From NCBI GenBank assembly GCA_017469955.1, contig JAFUFJ010000011.1:1-64000 (forward strand): a stretch of DNA of 64,000 nucleotides, written 5' to 3'. A program made the translations under genes and the position numbers. This document shows positions 1 to 7,717 of the stretch, piece by piece (position 1 is the stretch's first letter; each line of letters opens with the position of its first letter). The notes under the pieces were generated by a model. That model did not search any database. It was not told the origin of the DNA and worked only from the letters and a program-made list of their open reading frames with translations. The stretch comes from Prevotella sp. Lineage in GTDB: Bacteria; Bacteroidota; Bacteroidia; Bacteroidales; Bacteroidaceae.

Positions 1-29
1 ACGTGCCTGTGATGTTCAGACTGCAGTAA
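1..29 (+). CDS. C-terminal end of a TonB-family energy transducer (partial)
   Basis: Reading from base 3, the last eight codons give VPVMFRLQ followed by TAA at 27-29. This is the usual ending of Bacteroidota TonB C-terminal domains (inference from a very short stretch). TonB couples the ExbB/ExbD proton channel in the inner membrane to outer-membrane receptors. The next gene starts 20 bases downstream, and the order TonB, PstS-like lipoprotein, TPR protein is common in this phylum, which supports the reading. The rest of the gene lies outside the window. Confidence 0.55.
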
Positions 30-49
30 ACACCTATTATTGTCTGGAG

Positions 50-1006
50 ATGAACAAGACCCTGTCTTACGCTTTAGTAGGATTAACCCTCTCGGTCACC
101 CTTGTTTCTTCCTGCGGGAAGCCCAACAAGAGTGGCCGAACAGATACTTACTCGTCAGGGGCGATCAGTTTCGCCTCTGACGAAAGTTTTAGCCCTATCG
201 TCGAAGAAGAGCGCTACATCTTCGAGGTTATCTATCCCAATGCCCACGTCAGTCCCGTTTATACCAGTGAGTCGGAGGCCATGAACATGCTGTTGTCAGA
301 CAGCATCATGCTCGTTATCACCGCCCGTGACTTCAAGAAGGAAGAATACGAGAATCTCAAAGCCCGTCGACGTGTGCCCATCTCGCAGAAACTTGCCTAC
401 GACGGCCTTGCGCTCATCCAGAACAACGCCAACCGCGACTCCTGCATTGGCGTGCCTGACTTCAAGCGCATCCTTAACGGCGAAGCCACCAAGTGGAGCG
501 ACATCTATCCCGACTCCCGGCTTGGCGACATCACGTTGGTGTTCGACAATGCCCGTTCGAGTGCCGTTCATTTTGTGGAAGACAGCATTCTTGGCGGACA
601 AGCCATCGCCAGCAAGAACGTCTATGCCACCAACAGTTCGCCCGAAGTCATCGACTATGTCGAGCATACGCCAGGTGCTATCGGCATTATTGGCAGCAAC
701 TGGCTTAATGACAAACGTGACACAACCAACGTCACCTTCAAGAAGAATATCCGAACGATGCGCGTCAGCAGGTTCTCTCCCGCAACACTTGAGAACAGCT
801 GGCTGCCCTATCAGTACTATTTATATAATGACAACTATCCCCTCATCCGCACGGTCTATGCACTTATTAATGATCCTCGCAAGGCCTTACCTTGGGGATT
901 TGCCCAGTTTATTGCCTCGCCCAAAGGACAGCTCATCATCCTTCAGACGGGCTTGTTGCCCATGTATGGCAATATAACGGTAAGAGATGTTAAAGTTTCC
1001 AACTGA
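50..1006 (+). CDS. PstS-like substrate-binding lipoprotein
   Basis: The 318-residue product starts with a lipoprotein signal (hydrophobic core then SSCGK, lipid-acceptor Cys at about residue 22). The body resembles the periplasmic phosphate-binding (PstS, type 2 solute-binding) fold: an early SDES segment, a central stretch on DFKRILNGEATKW, and a late GFAQFIASPKGQ that matches the end of PstS-family proteins. No pstCAB genes follow. It sits between a TonB end and a secreted TPR protein, an arrangement common in Bacteroidota, so a role at the TonB/ExbBD energising system or in ligand sensing is more likely than classical phosphate import (inference). The ATG at 50 is the only start giving the full signal peptide. 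Confidence 0.75.
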   Translation: MNKTLSYALVGLTLSVTLVSSCGKPNKSGRTDTYSSGAISFASDESFSPIVEEERYIFEVIYPNAHVSPVYTSESEAMNMLLSDSIMLVITARDFKKEEYENLKARRRVPISQKLAYDGLALIQNNANRDSCIGVPDFKRILNGEATKWSDIYPDSRLGDITLVFDNARSSAVHFVEDSILGGQAIASKNVYATNSSPEVIDYVEHTPGAIGIIGSNWLNDKRDTTNVTFKKNIRTMRVSRFSPATLENSWLPYQYYLYNDNYPLIRTVYALINDPRKALPWGFAQFIASPKGQLIILQTGLLPMYGNITVRDVKVSN

Positions 1007-1014
1007 CATTAAAC

Positions 1015-1032
1015 CCGCCGTCATGTCGGCGG
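1015..1032 (+). other. Short GC hairpin between the PstS-like and TPR genes
   Basis: CCGCCG (1015-1020) pairs with CGGCGG (1027-1032) around a six-base loop. No T-run follows, so it is not a classical terminator. It may stabilise or partly attenuate the transcript between the two genes. Confidence 0.35.
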
Positions 1033-1083
1033 TCATACCGATAGAGAGAGTCATCAACCGATTGTTTAACTAAAAACGAGATT

Positions 1084-2523
1084 ATGAAAACATTAAAATA
1101 CTTCGTGATTGGAGCTTTGATGATAGGATTCGCAGCTCCAGCAGTGGCTCAAGAAGACCACAGTGCCGTTATTAAGCAGATTACAAACGTCATTAAGAGT
1201 AAGGCTCCCAACGTGGAGTCTGAGGTGAAGAATGTCGTGAAGGCCAACAAGAAGAATGCCGACGTGCTCACAGCCATTGGCCGAGCCTACTTTGATGTGC
1301 GCGACTTAGACAAGGCAGCCACCTATGCTGACATGGCCGTCAAGCGTGATAAAACCTATGGCGACGCCTATGTGCTCATGGGAGACATCCAGGTTCTCAA
1401 GGACGACGGCGGTGCAGCCTCCAGTTGGTTCGAACAAGCCATCTACTTCGACCCCAAGAATCCCGAAGGCTATCGTCGCTATGCTCAGATCAACAGCAAG
1501 ACAAGCCCCTCGGCATCCATTGCCAAGCTGGAGGATCTTCGTGCCCAGCGTCCCGACTATCCCGTCGACATCATAGCTGCCGAGATCTATCATAGTGCTT
1601 CAAAAGACAATCCGAGCCTCATCGACAAGGCCATCCAGTACTATGACAAGGTTGACAAGAGCAAGATGGAAGCCTCTAATCTCGTCAACTACTCGCTCGA
1701 CCATTTCCTGAAGGGAAACTTCGAGAAGAGCCTGTCCATCTCGGAATATGGCAACCAGAAGTTTGCCCGTAACGCAGCGCTCAACCGCCTGACCTTCTTC
1801 AACCACACCAACCTGAAGAACTACGACAAGGCCCTTGAGTATGCCGATCGCCTGTTCAACAAGTCTGACAGTGCCAAGATTTCCTCGAGCGACTACCTCT
1901 ATTATGGCTATGCCTACCTTGGCAACGACCAGTACGACAACGCCATTGAGATGTACACCAAGTCGCTGAATGCCGAAGAAAGCAAGGAGAGCGACCGCAT
2001 CGACGCGCTGAAAAACATCTCGACAGCCTATCAGAAGAAGGGTGACATCAACAATGCCGTGGCCACCTATGACAAGTATCTGAAGGCAAAGCCACAGGTC
2101 ACCGCAGCCGACATGGGCTCTCTGGCCACCATGTGGCAGCAGCATGCCCGCAGCCTTGAAGGCGACGAAAAGGTGGAAGCCCTTGGAAAGGCCGACGCCG
2201 TGTGGGCCGAGATTGCCGAGAAGTTCCCAAGCGTAGCCCATGTGGCCTACAACAACCGGGCACGTATTGCCGTAAGTCTCGATCCCGAGTCGGCCGAAGG
2301 CAAGGCAAAACCCTACTATGAGAAGGTAGCACAACTGCTTGCCGACAAGACAGACCGCAGCGCCAACGAGACGAAGTATCTGGTTGAAGCCTATCACTAC
2401 CTTGGAGCCTACTACACTATCGTGGTCAACGACAAGGAGCAGGGCGACATCTATTGGCGGAAGATGCTCGACATCGATCCCGAAAATGCTACGGCAAAGA
2501 CCGCTCTTGGCCTTGACGAATAG
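1084..2523 (+). CDS. Exported tetratricopeptide-repeat protein
   Basis: A 479-residue protein with a signal peptide (residues 1-22, ending AAPAVAQ). The remainder is helical repeats of TPR type, for example AIGRAYFDVRDLDKAATYA, YVLMGDIQVLKDDGGAASSW, YYGYAYLGNDQYDNAIEMYT and NISTAYQKKGDINNAVATYD. TPR arrays serve as protein-interaction scaffolds. It lies 77 bases after the PstS-like lipoprotein on the same strand and is followed by a strong terminator, so it is probably the last gene of the TonB operon. Its partner is unknown. In related genomes a protein of this kind occupies the same position (family knowledge). Confidence 0.8.
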   Translation: MKTLKYFVIGALMIGFAAPAVAQEDHSAVIKQITNVIKSKAPNVESEVKNVVKANKKNADVLTAIGRAYFDVRDLDKAATYADMAVKRDKTYGDAYVLMGDIQVLKDDGGAASSWFEQAIYFDPKNPEGYRRYAQINSKTSPSASIAKLEDLRAQRPDYPVDIIAAEIYHSASKDNPSLIDKAIQYYDKVDKSKMEASNLVNYSLDHFLKGNFEKSLSISEYGNQKFARNAALNRLTFFNHTNLKNYDKALEYADRLFNKSDSAKISSSDYLYYGYAYLGNDQYDNAIEMYTKSLNAEESKESDRIDALKNISTAYQKKGDINNAVATYDKYLKAKPQVTAADMGSLATMWQQHARSLEGDEKVEALGKADAVWAEIAEKFPSVAHVAYNNRARIAVSLDPESAEGKAKPYYEKVAQLLADKTDRSANETKYLVEAYHYLGAYYTIVVNDKEQGDIYWRKMLDIDPENATAKTALGLDE

Positions 2524-2548
2524 TTAGAAGACAGCCTTGTGGATATCA

Positions 2549-2578
2549 GGGATGCGACCTCGGTCGCGTCCCTTTTTT
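2549..2578 (+). terminator. Rho-independent terminator after the TPR gene
   Basis: GGGATGCGACC (2549-2559) pairs with GGTCGCGTCCC (2562-2572) with one G-T wobble, followed by six Ts. It lies 25 bases after the stop codon of the TPR gene. Confidence 0.85.
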
Positions 2579-2612
2579 GTTTTCTTTCCTCTCGTCCTCA
2601 GCCTTTCCGCCT

Positions 2613-2744
2613 GAGAAAGCTATGGGTTCAAGTCGAGAAAGGGTAGAGTTCTGGGTGAGAAGAGATAGAGTTCTCGCTGAGAAAGCTATGGGTTCAAGTC
2701 GAGAAAGGGTAGACTCCTGAGGCTGAAAGCTTAGCTTTCCCGCC
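2613..2744. repeat. 22-bp dyad array A (6 units)
   Basis: Six direct units of exactly 22 bp start at 2613, 2635, 2657, 2679, 2701 and 2723. Each fits AGAA-NNN-WWW-NNN-TTCT plus a linker. Units 1 and 4 are identical over all 22 bases, suggesting internal duplication. Triplet pairs (left / reverse complement of right): AGC/CCC, AGG/CTC, GAG/CTC, AGC/CCC, AGG/GTC, AGC/AGC. The last unit is nearly a perfect palindrome. The array lies between the TPR-gene terminator and the promoter of the next gene. The 460-base gap also holds the terminator, a second 22-bp tandem (2781-2868) and a promoter. Confidence 0.9.
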
Positions 2745-2780
2745 GTCATGGCCCAGTATACCAGCCTGTACACGTTGCTG

Positions 2781-2868
2781 GTATGCTTGATACCAGGCAC
2801 ATGTATGCCCCGTACATCATAGGTGTATGGGGCATATTCCTTAGGTGTACGAGGCATATTTCTCAGGT
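2781..2868. repeat. Second 22-bp tandem of a different sequence family
   Basis: Four units of 22 bp start at 2781, 2803, 2825 and 2847, and a fifth partial unit starts at 2869. Each begins GTAT or GTAC, and units 2 to 4 end in AGGT. They share no wording with the GAGAAAG family but have the same period. Inverted arms are present: ATACCAGC/GCTGGTAT across 2758-2785 and ATGCCCC/GGGGCAT across 2804-2834. Confidence 0.75.
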
Positions 2869-2905
2869 GTATGGGCGGGAATGGTCAAAAAAGTCGGTTG
2901 TTTTC

Positions 2906-2936
2906 TTTGTTCTTTCGTGCGAAATGCCTATCTTTG
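2906..2936 (+). promoter_or_regulatory. Bacteroidota-type promoter for the TPR/HTH regulator
   Basis: TTTG at 2906-2909 and TATCTTTG at 2929-2936 are separated by 19 bases, matching the phylum's -33/-7 consensus. The coding start follows 47 bases later. Confidence 0.75.
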
Positions 2937-2983
2937 CAACAGCTATACTGAGAACGATTTACGACTAAAAACCGAACAGACCG

Positions 2984-4633
2984 ATGCGCATCCGTCATGC
3001 CCTGCTTCCGCTATTGCTGCTGTTGGCGCTGTCTTGCACTCCGGGCCGCCGCTATGATGCCGAGCTTTCGCTGATAGACAGCCTTCAGCGCCTGGACTCG
3101 ATAGCCGTCGGCGACACCGAGATGGCCGACCTTGTGGACTACTATTCCCGTCACGGCTCGGCCAACCGGCATGCCTTTGCGTGCTATCTCCAGGGCCGTC
3201 TGTACTATCTTCAGGGCCTCTATATCCCGGCTTTGAAGAATTTCAAGGAAGTGCCTTCGCTGGTTGATACGACACGCTCGGACTTTGACTGGCGCTTGCT
3301 GATGAAGGCTTATGCCTGTCAGTCAGACGTCTTTGACCGTCAGCGGATGGGAATGGAGTCGTTGGAGTCCTATCGTCAGATGGGGCATTATGCCCGTTTG
3401 GCAGGCGATACCCTTTCAGACATCAGGAGCCGGTATGGCTTTGCCCACGTCTATCTTCTTCTTGACCGCCGTGACAGTGCGGCCTATTACTTCCGCAGAT
3501 GTGCCGAAGAATACCGTGAGGCAGGCGACTCGATGCTGATGGCCGCCTCCCTTGCGTCTCTGGTTCCAATCTACAATTCCTGGGGGAGGTATGATGAGTC
3601 GGCCCGTTTGATATCCCAGTACGACCGTCTTCCTTCCCGTCTGCTTGACGATTCCCGCGTGCGCAAGGGCCGTGAGATCCACTATTACAACAAGGGCATG
3701 TACTTTTTAGGCACTCACAGGCTCGATTCGGCCGAGTATTATTTCCGCAAGGAAGGCCGCGAGGGTAAGGACTACAACAACCAGCTTGCGTCGTTTGTCG
3801 GCTTGAGCCGTCTGTTCAGGGACCAGTCCCGCTACGACTCGGCCTATAAGTATTCGGTGAAGGCCCATAGCCTTGAAAACAATTCCTATTCAGAATCCTT
3901 GTCGAAGAATCTCCAAGAGCTGTCCGCAGCCTACGACTACGGCAAGTATCGTCAGCAGTCAGAGCGCCTGCTGTCCTCGACGGCCCGCAGCAAAGCCGGG
4001 CAGCTGACGGGCGGTCTCGTGATACTCTTCTTGTCAGGACTGGCCGCCTTCGGCGGTTATTATGCGTGGTACCGTCATCAGTCAATGCAGAAGAAACTGC
4101 AGGATATGCTTGAAGAGAACAGGCGTACGGAGCGCCTTCTTCAGGAATACAACGACAAACGCGACCGTCTTTCTCGCATGCTGGATGATGGAAATCCTGC
4201 AGATACCCCAGACAAGAGCTTGTATGAGCTGCTGCAGATGAAGGTCAGATATGCCAACGAACGTCTGCATCTCGAACAGATAGACCGTTCTCAGTCCGAA
4301 GATGTGCTTCATTCCTCTCCGGCCTATGCCGCTGTTCTGCAAAAGTCTGCCACAGGTGAAAGGCTGGATGATGGCGATTGGGTTGAGATATATAAACTGG
4401 TAGATCTTGCATTTCCCCGCTTTTTCCCGACATTGGACGGTGTAGGGAAGCTGTCTTCCCATCAGCTTCGCGTCAGCATGCTGCTCAAACTGAAGGTGGA
4501 CAAGAAGACAGTATCCTGCCTGACCTTCCGTTCTCCCCAGGCAATATCCAGCACATGTTCCCGTTTGTACGACCGCTATGTTTCCGGAAGGCTTCCGTTC
4601 ACGTCATGGGACGATTTTATAAACTCCCTATAG
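2984..4633 (+). CDS. Membrane-anchored TPR protein with C-terminal helix-turn-helix-like domain
   Basis: A 549-residue protein. It starts with a signal ending LALSC, which looks like a lipobox. TPR-like helices fill about residues 25-330, a transmembrane helix lies near 337-360 (LVILFLSGLAAFGGYYAW), a coiled coil follows to about 400, and a C-terminal segment near 480-535 (LSSHQLRVSMLLKLKVDKKT, then SPQAISSTCSRLYDRY) has the layout of a LuxR-like helix-turn-helix. This plan, with a periplasmic TPR sensor and cytoplasmic DNA-binding end, is known in Bacteroidota TPR regulators. The DNA-binding role is inferred. A cluster of 10-bp direct repeats starts 32 bases after the stop and could be its own target. 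Confidence 0.75.
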   Translation: MRIRHALLPLLLLLALSCTPGRRYDAELSLIDSLQRLDSIAVGDTEMADLVDYYSRHGSANRHAFACYLQGRLYYLQGLYIPALKNFKEVPSLVDTTRSDFDWRLLMKAYACQSDVFDRQRMGMESLESYRQMGHYARLAGDTLSDIRSRYGFAHVYLLLDRRDSAAYYFRRCAEEYREAGDSMLMAASLASLVPIYNSWGRYDESARLISQYDRLPSRLLDDSRVRKGREIHYYNKGMYFLGTHRLDSAEYYFRKEGREGKDYNNQLASFVGLSRLFRDQSRYDSAYKYSVKAHSLENNSYSESLSKNLQELSAAYDYGKYRQQSERLLSSTARSKAGQLTGGLVILFLSGLAAFGGYYAWYRHQSMQKKLQDMLEENRRTERLLQEYNDKRDRLSRMLDDGNPADTPDKSLYELLQMKVRYANERLHLEQIDRSQSEDVLHSSPAYAAVLQKSATGERLDDGDWVEIYKLVDLAFPRFFPTLDGVGKLSSHQLRVSMLLKLKVDKKTVSCLTFRSPQAISSTCSRLYDRYVSGRLPFTSWDDFINSL

Positions 4634-4665
4634 CAGGCGCACCGATTTTGCCCATAAAAAACTGA

Positions 4666-4707
4666 AAATGCGTATCAAATGCGTATAAATGCGTATTAAA
4701 TGCGTAC
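4666..4707 (+). promoter_or_regulatory. Four AAATGCGTA(T/C) direct repeats (candidate operator)
   Basis: Copies at 4666-4675, 4677-4686, 4687-4696 and 4698-4707, with start-to-start spacing of 11, 10 and 11 bases, so every copy faces the same side of the helix. The last copy ends 7 bases before the -33 element of the next promoter. This is the typical position for activator binding. Confidence 0.7.
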
Positions 4708-4714
4708 TGAATTC

Positions 4715-4747
4715 TTTGGAAAATACCCGAATCAGGTGTTATCTTTG
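4715..4747 (+). promoter_or_regulatory. Promoter of the 4764 gene
   Basis: TTTG at 4715-4718 and TATCTTTG at 4740-4747 with a 21-base spacer. The start codon is only 17 bases downstream of the -7 element, so the transcript has a very short leader. Confidence 0.75.
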
Positions 4748-4763
4748 CCCCAAAAATTGAGAT

Positions 4764-5171
4764 ATGAGAAGAATACTTCTGCTTTTGCTGCTATTTTCGG
4801 CATCCGTCTGTTCTTCAGCCCAAGGCGATGCACCGCTGCCGAACGACAGTTTGAAGACAGGCATTGAGGTGACCTTAGAACCGGGAAAGTGGTGTGGTGA
4901 CAGTATGGACACCCCTGTTCCCGAAATCCCTGTTGTGAATCCTCATGCACCTCTGCGTCCCGCAACCGTCATAGTTGCCGGCTCCATGGTCTATACTTAC
5001 GGCCAGTTGGAGGGCTACACCTTCTATTTGCTGCGCGAAGACGAGGTGGTCTATTCCGTTGAAGTTGCCGACGGCGATGTGCCCATCGCACTTCCGCCGG
5101 GCATATCTGGCCTGCTGATGATCGTCTTTGCCGAGGGCTCCCGCTGCTACTACGCCGATATTTACTTATAG
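4764..5171 (+). CDS. Small secreted protein, DUF3244-like
   Basis: A 135-residue protein with a signal peptide (residues 1-19, ending CSSAQG). The mature part has a predicted beta-rich end: an aromatic stretch (MVYTYGQLEGYTFYLLRED) and a final GSRCYYADIYL. Size and pattern recall the small secreted DUF3244-type proteins common in Bacteroidales, but the match is weak. Its promoter carries four direct repeats, and it directly follows the TPR/HTH regulator, so it is a probable regulated target. The function is unknown. Confidence 0.6.
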   Translation: MRRILLLLLLFSASVCSSAQGDAPLPNDSLKTGIEVTLEPGKWCGDSMDTPVPEIPVVNPHAPLRPATVIVAGSMVYTYGQLEGYTFYLLREDEVVYSVEVADGDVPIALPPGISGLLMIVFAEGSRCYYADIYL

Positions 5172-5186
5172 ATGACAGTGTCTCGT

Positions 5187-5272
5187 GGGGAGGTATCGCA
5201 TTTGAATTGATAAATGCAATTCATATACAACATTTAAAAAACTGAATCCTTTCATGATATGCCTACCTCCCC
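5187..5272 (+). ncRNA. Candidate structured RNA leader upstream of the 5330 gene
   Basis: An outer stem pairs GGGGAGGTA (5187-5195) with TACCTCCCC (5264-5272), extended inward after a small bulge by GCAT (5198-5201) with ATGC (5259-5262). Inside is a seven-pair hairpin, TGAATTG (5203-5209) with CAATTCA (5217-5223). A later CTGAAT could compete for ATTCA. No T-run follows, so a simple terminator is unlikely. It could be a leader element or a processed 3' end of the preceding gene. Confidence 0.4.
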
Positions 5273-5329
5273 CTTTAAAGACCGTCTCTTTAGGAAGACA
5301 ATACATATAACTTTAAATATAATAAGGTA

Positions 5330-7675
5330 ATGAATAAGAAAATTCAGATTTTACTGTTTTTCCTGCAGTTCTCCCTTTCCCTTTCGGCACAGGGAATGAT
5401 TGATGACGGAATAGAGGTTCCTTCAATCAATTCAATCCGCTACGAAAAGCCCACGTATTCGATCATCAACAACAAGCCTGTGGCAACATTCACGGTGAAA
5501 GTGGCATCGGGAACACACAAAAGTGTTTTCTGGCTTCAGGGAGTTCGGCATGCTGACGGCACCTATTCTCAATATAAAGTGTGGTTCGACAACTACACAA
5601 GCAGTGCACAGACACTGACTCAGAACAGCGCAGACTGGGATTATACCAACACCGTAAGTGCCTATCTGCCGGCAGGAACCTACCAGCTGCATGTCGGAGG
5701 CGAGAGCCTTGACGATGTTCCAAACGTGGAATTTGTCGAAGTCTATACCTCTTTCATTACAAGCATTGCCGGATTGTATGACGCCATGAAGCAGCATAGC
5801 CAGAATATTCTGTCGCCGGGGACGGGCTACTTGCAGAACTTTCACTTCTCGTCTACGGAGAATGACCCCTCTTATCCGCCCGTCTATTTCACGGCAGAGC
5901 GCGACAAACCAGTCTATTACACTTTCCATCGCCTTGAATACTACACAGCCGGGCAGACCGTCAACTTCAACGTTACGGCCCTTTCGCCTGCCGGTATATC
6001 CAACGTGATCAATGTGTTCTCAGACACAGCACCCAGCGTAAACTGGGTGAGCACGGCCGATCCTTCGACAGGATTCGCCATCCTGGCCGCCACCATCGAC
6101 ATGAGCGGCTTCTATCATGTGCTTGTCCGTACCGATGAAAACAGCCATTGGGGCACATGTTCGCTCTCGATCAATGGTGAGCGATATTTCTCCGATGTGC
6201 CTGTATGCTGCAACAAAACCCTCATCAGTGGAGTAACTCCCGGCGACTTCTATGCAAGTTTTGCCTTAGGATATAGGGGCGACCCGATGTTGATGCTGAT
6301 GAATAGCACGGGCAGCGTCATCGGTTTCAACGACGACTATCCCTATTACAGCAACTTGTCAGACTTTGATTGGGGCAAGAATCCTCGCATCAATTCGCTG
6401 ATGTACGACGAACACTGGATGTATACTTCCCTGTGGAACTCCTATCCCAAGTCGGCATCTGCTGCGACAGTCGATGTCTATACGGGCTGCGACCTTCGCA
6501 TTTGGAACTATTACTCTCAGGTTCAACCCATATATCCCAACTATAAGCGCGATGACATCATCGTGGCTTCACAGCCGTCCGGACAGTATAATGAACTGTC
6601 ATGGGCTGTAGGCGAATGGACTTTTCCTATGGCATATGACTATAATGCTGTACCTCCGGAGGCATCAAATGCGGAACTGGCCGATGCGACATTGAACTCT
6701 TATGGATTTGTTCGTCAAGGAGCTACGGAGGCAAATGCCGTGATTGATCTCTATGATGCGCAGGGTGATGAACCTTCCCATATTGCCGTTAAGTCAAAAG
6801 GCCATTACTATGCGTCGGGCTATGCTTGGGAAAGCAAGTTAGGAGAGCATGAACGCGTGTATCATCCACGCTATGCTTTGGAGAGCAATGCTGCCGGTCA
6901 CGTGGCATATCACTACCGGAGAGACCCCACTTCGGTGGCATCCCAGTCGGAGTTCCTGGCTGATTTCCGCACGATAGAGAATGCCTCGTTCACGGCCGAA
7001 GAAGCGGAAATGGTGGAGAAGGGTGCCGAATCAGTTGCAGAAAGCGTGTCGGCATCGTTCGACAAGCTATGGGCAACCTGTCAGGATGAAGGCCGTTGGC
7101 GTCCGTTCCTGTCGCTGAGTCGCTATGAGACACTCGAGCATTATGCAGCACTACGCGACTTGTGCCTGGAACATCCCGAAACGTTTTATCTCGTGGCACG
7201 TCTGGTGGACAAGGGACATCTGCTTGCAGTCAAGCTGCTTTGCGACATGACTGACGGTCAGCATAAGGAGCTTCGCCGGGCTGTCTATGAGCGGAATGCC
7301 CAACGAAAGAGAAGCGCTGACGGCAAGACGATAGTCCGTCCTACGCGTACCGAGGCCATGCTCTTCATGAAATCCCTTCTGAATGGCGGGCAGACCGGGC
7401 GCAGTGCAGCGGTCAGCTACAGCTCAGATCCGAGGTTTAAGGTCGCTTCGTCGGGCAGAACGCTGAAGGTCTCTTTTGACCTTGACAAGGCTTCACGGGT
7501 GACCGTGGCTGCAGTCAGCCCCTATCAGGCAAACCTTCAGACGGTCTGCGACGGTCAACGCATGGAGGAAGGCCGCCAGTCGTTTGCCATCCATGTGGCA
7601 GAAGCCGGGGTGTACGTGGTGACTGTCGTCATTGACGGCGAAGTGTTTGAGAAGAAAGTATTTGTAGAAAAATAG
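5330..7675 (+). CDS. Large secreted protein with type IX-like C-terminal domain
   Basis: A 781-residue protein with a clear signal peptide (residues 1-20, ending LSLSAQG). I do not recognise the main domain. Residues 25-140 look like a beta-sandwich, and the middle is rich in Tyr, Asp and Asn (GFNDDYPYYSNLSDFDWG). A more helical stretch follows at about 540-680. The last 80 residues form a beta-rich module ending GVYVVTVVIDGEVFEKKV, resembling type A sorting domains of type IX secretion cargo. It is followed 42 bases later by another secreted protein with a similar fate. Probably surface-exposed; substrate unknown. Confidence 0.65.
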   Translation: MNKKIQILLFFLQFSLSLSAQGMIDDGIEVPSINSIRYEKPTYSIINNKPVATFTVKVASGTHKSVFWLQGVRHADGTYSQYKVWFDNYTSSAQTLTQNSADWDYTNTVSAYLPAGTYQLHVGGESLDDVPNVEFVEVYTSFITSIAGLYDAMKQHSQNILSPGTGYLQNFHFSSTENDPSYPPVYFTAERDKPVYYTFHRLEYYTAGQTVNFNVTALSPAGISNVINVFSDTAPSVNWVSTADPSTGFAILAATIDMSGFYHVLVRTDENSHWGTCSLSINGERYFSDVPVCCNKTLISGVTPGDFYASFALGYRGDPMLMLMNSTGSVIGFNDDYPYYSNLSDFDWGKNPRINSLMYDEHWMYTSLWNSYPKSASAATVDVYTGCDLRIWNYYSQVQPIYPNYKRDDIIVASQPSGQYNELSWAVGEWTFPMAYDYNAVPPEASNAELADATLNSYGFVRQGATEANAVIDLYDAQGDEPSHIAVKSKGHYYASGYAWESKLGEHERVYHPRYALESNAAGHVAYHYRRDPTSVASQSEFLADFRTIENASFTAEEAEMVEKGAESVAESVSASFDKLWATCQDEGRWRPFLSLSRYETLEHYAALRDLCLEHPETFYLVARLVDKGHLLAVKLLCDMTDGQHKELRRAVYERNAQRKRSADGKTIVRPTRTEAMLFMKSLLNGGQTGRSAAVSYSSDPRFKVASSGRTLKVSFDLDKASRVTVAAVSPYQANLQTVCDGQRMEEGRQSFAIHVAEAGVYVVTVVIDGEVFEKKVFVEK

Positions 7676-7717
7676 ATTATAGATAATAAAATGTTCAATT
7701 TAAAGAAAGGAAAGATT

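Noticed and set aside
2546-2857. Minus-strand reading frame of 103 codons through array A
   Set aside because: It arises from three 22-bp units making 66 bases, a multiple of three, so the same peptide wording repeats. No family similarity and no promoter.
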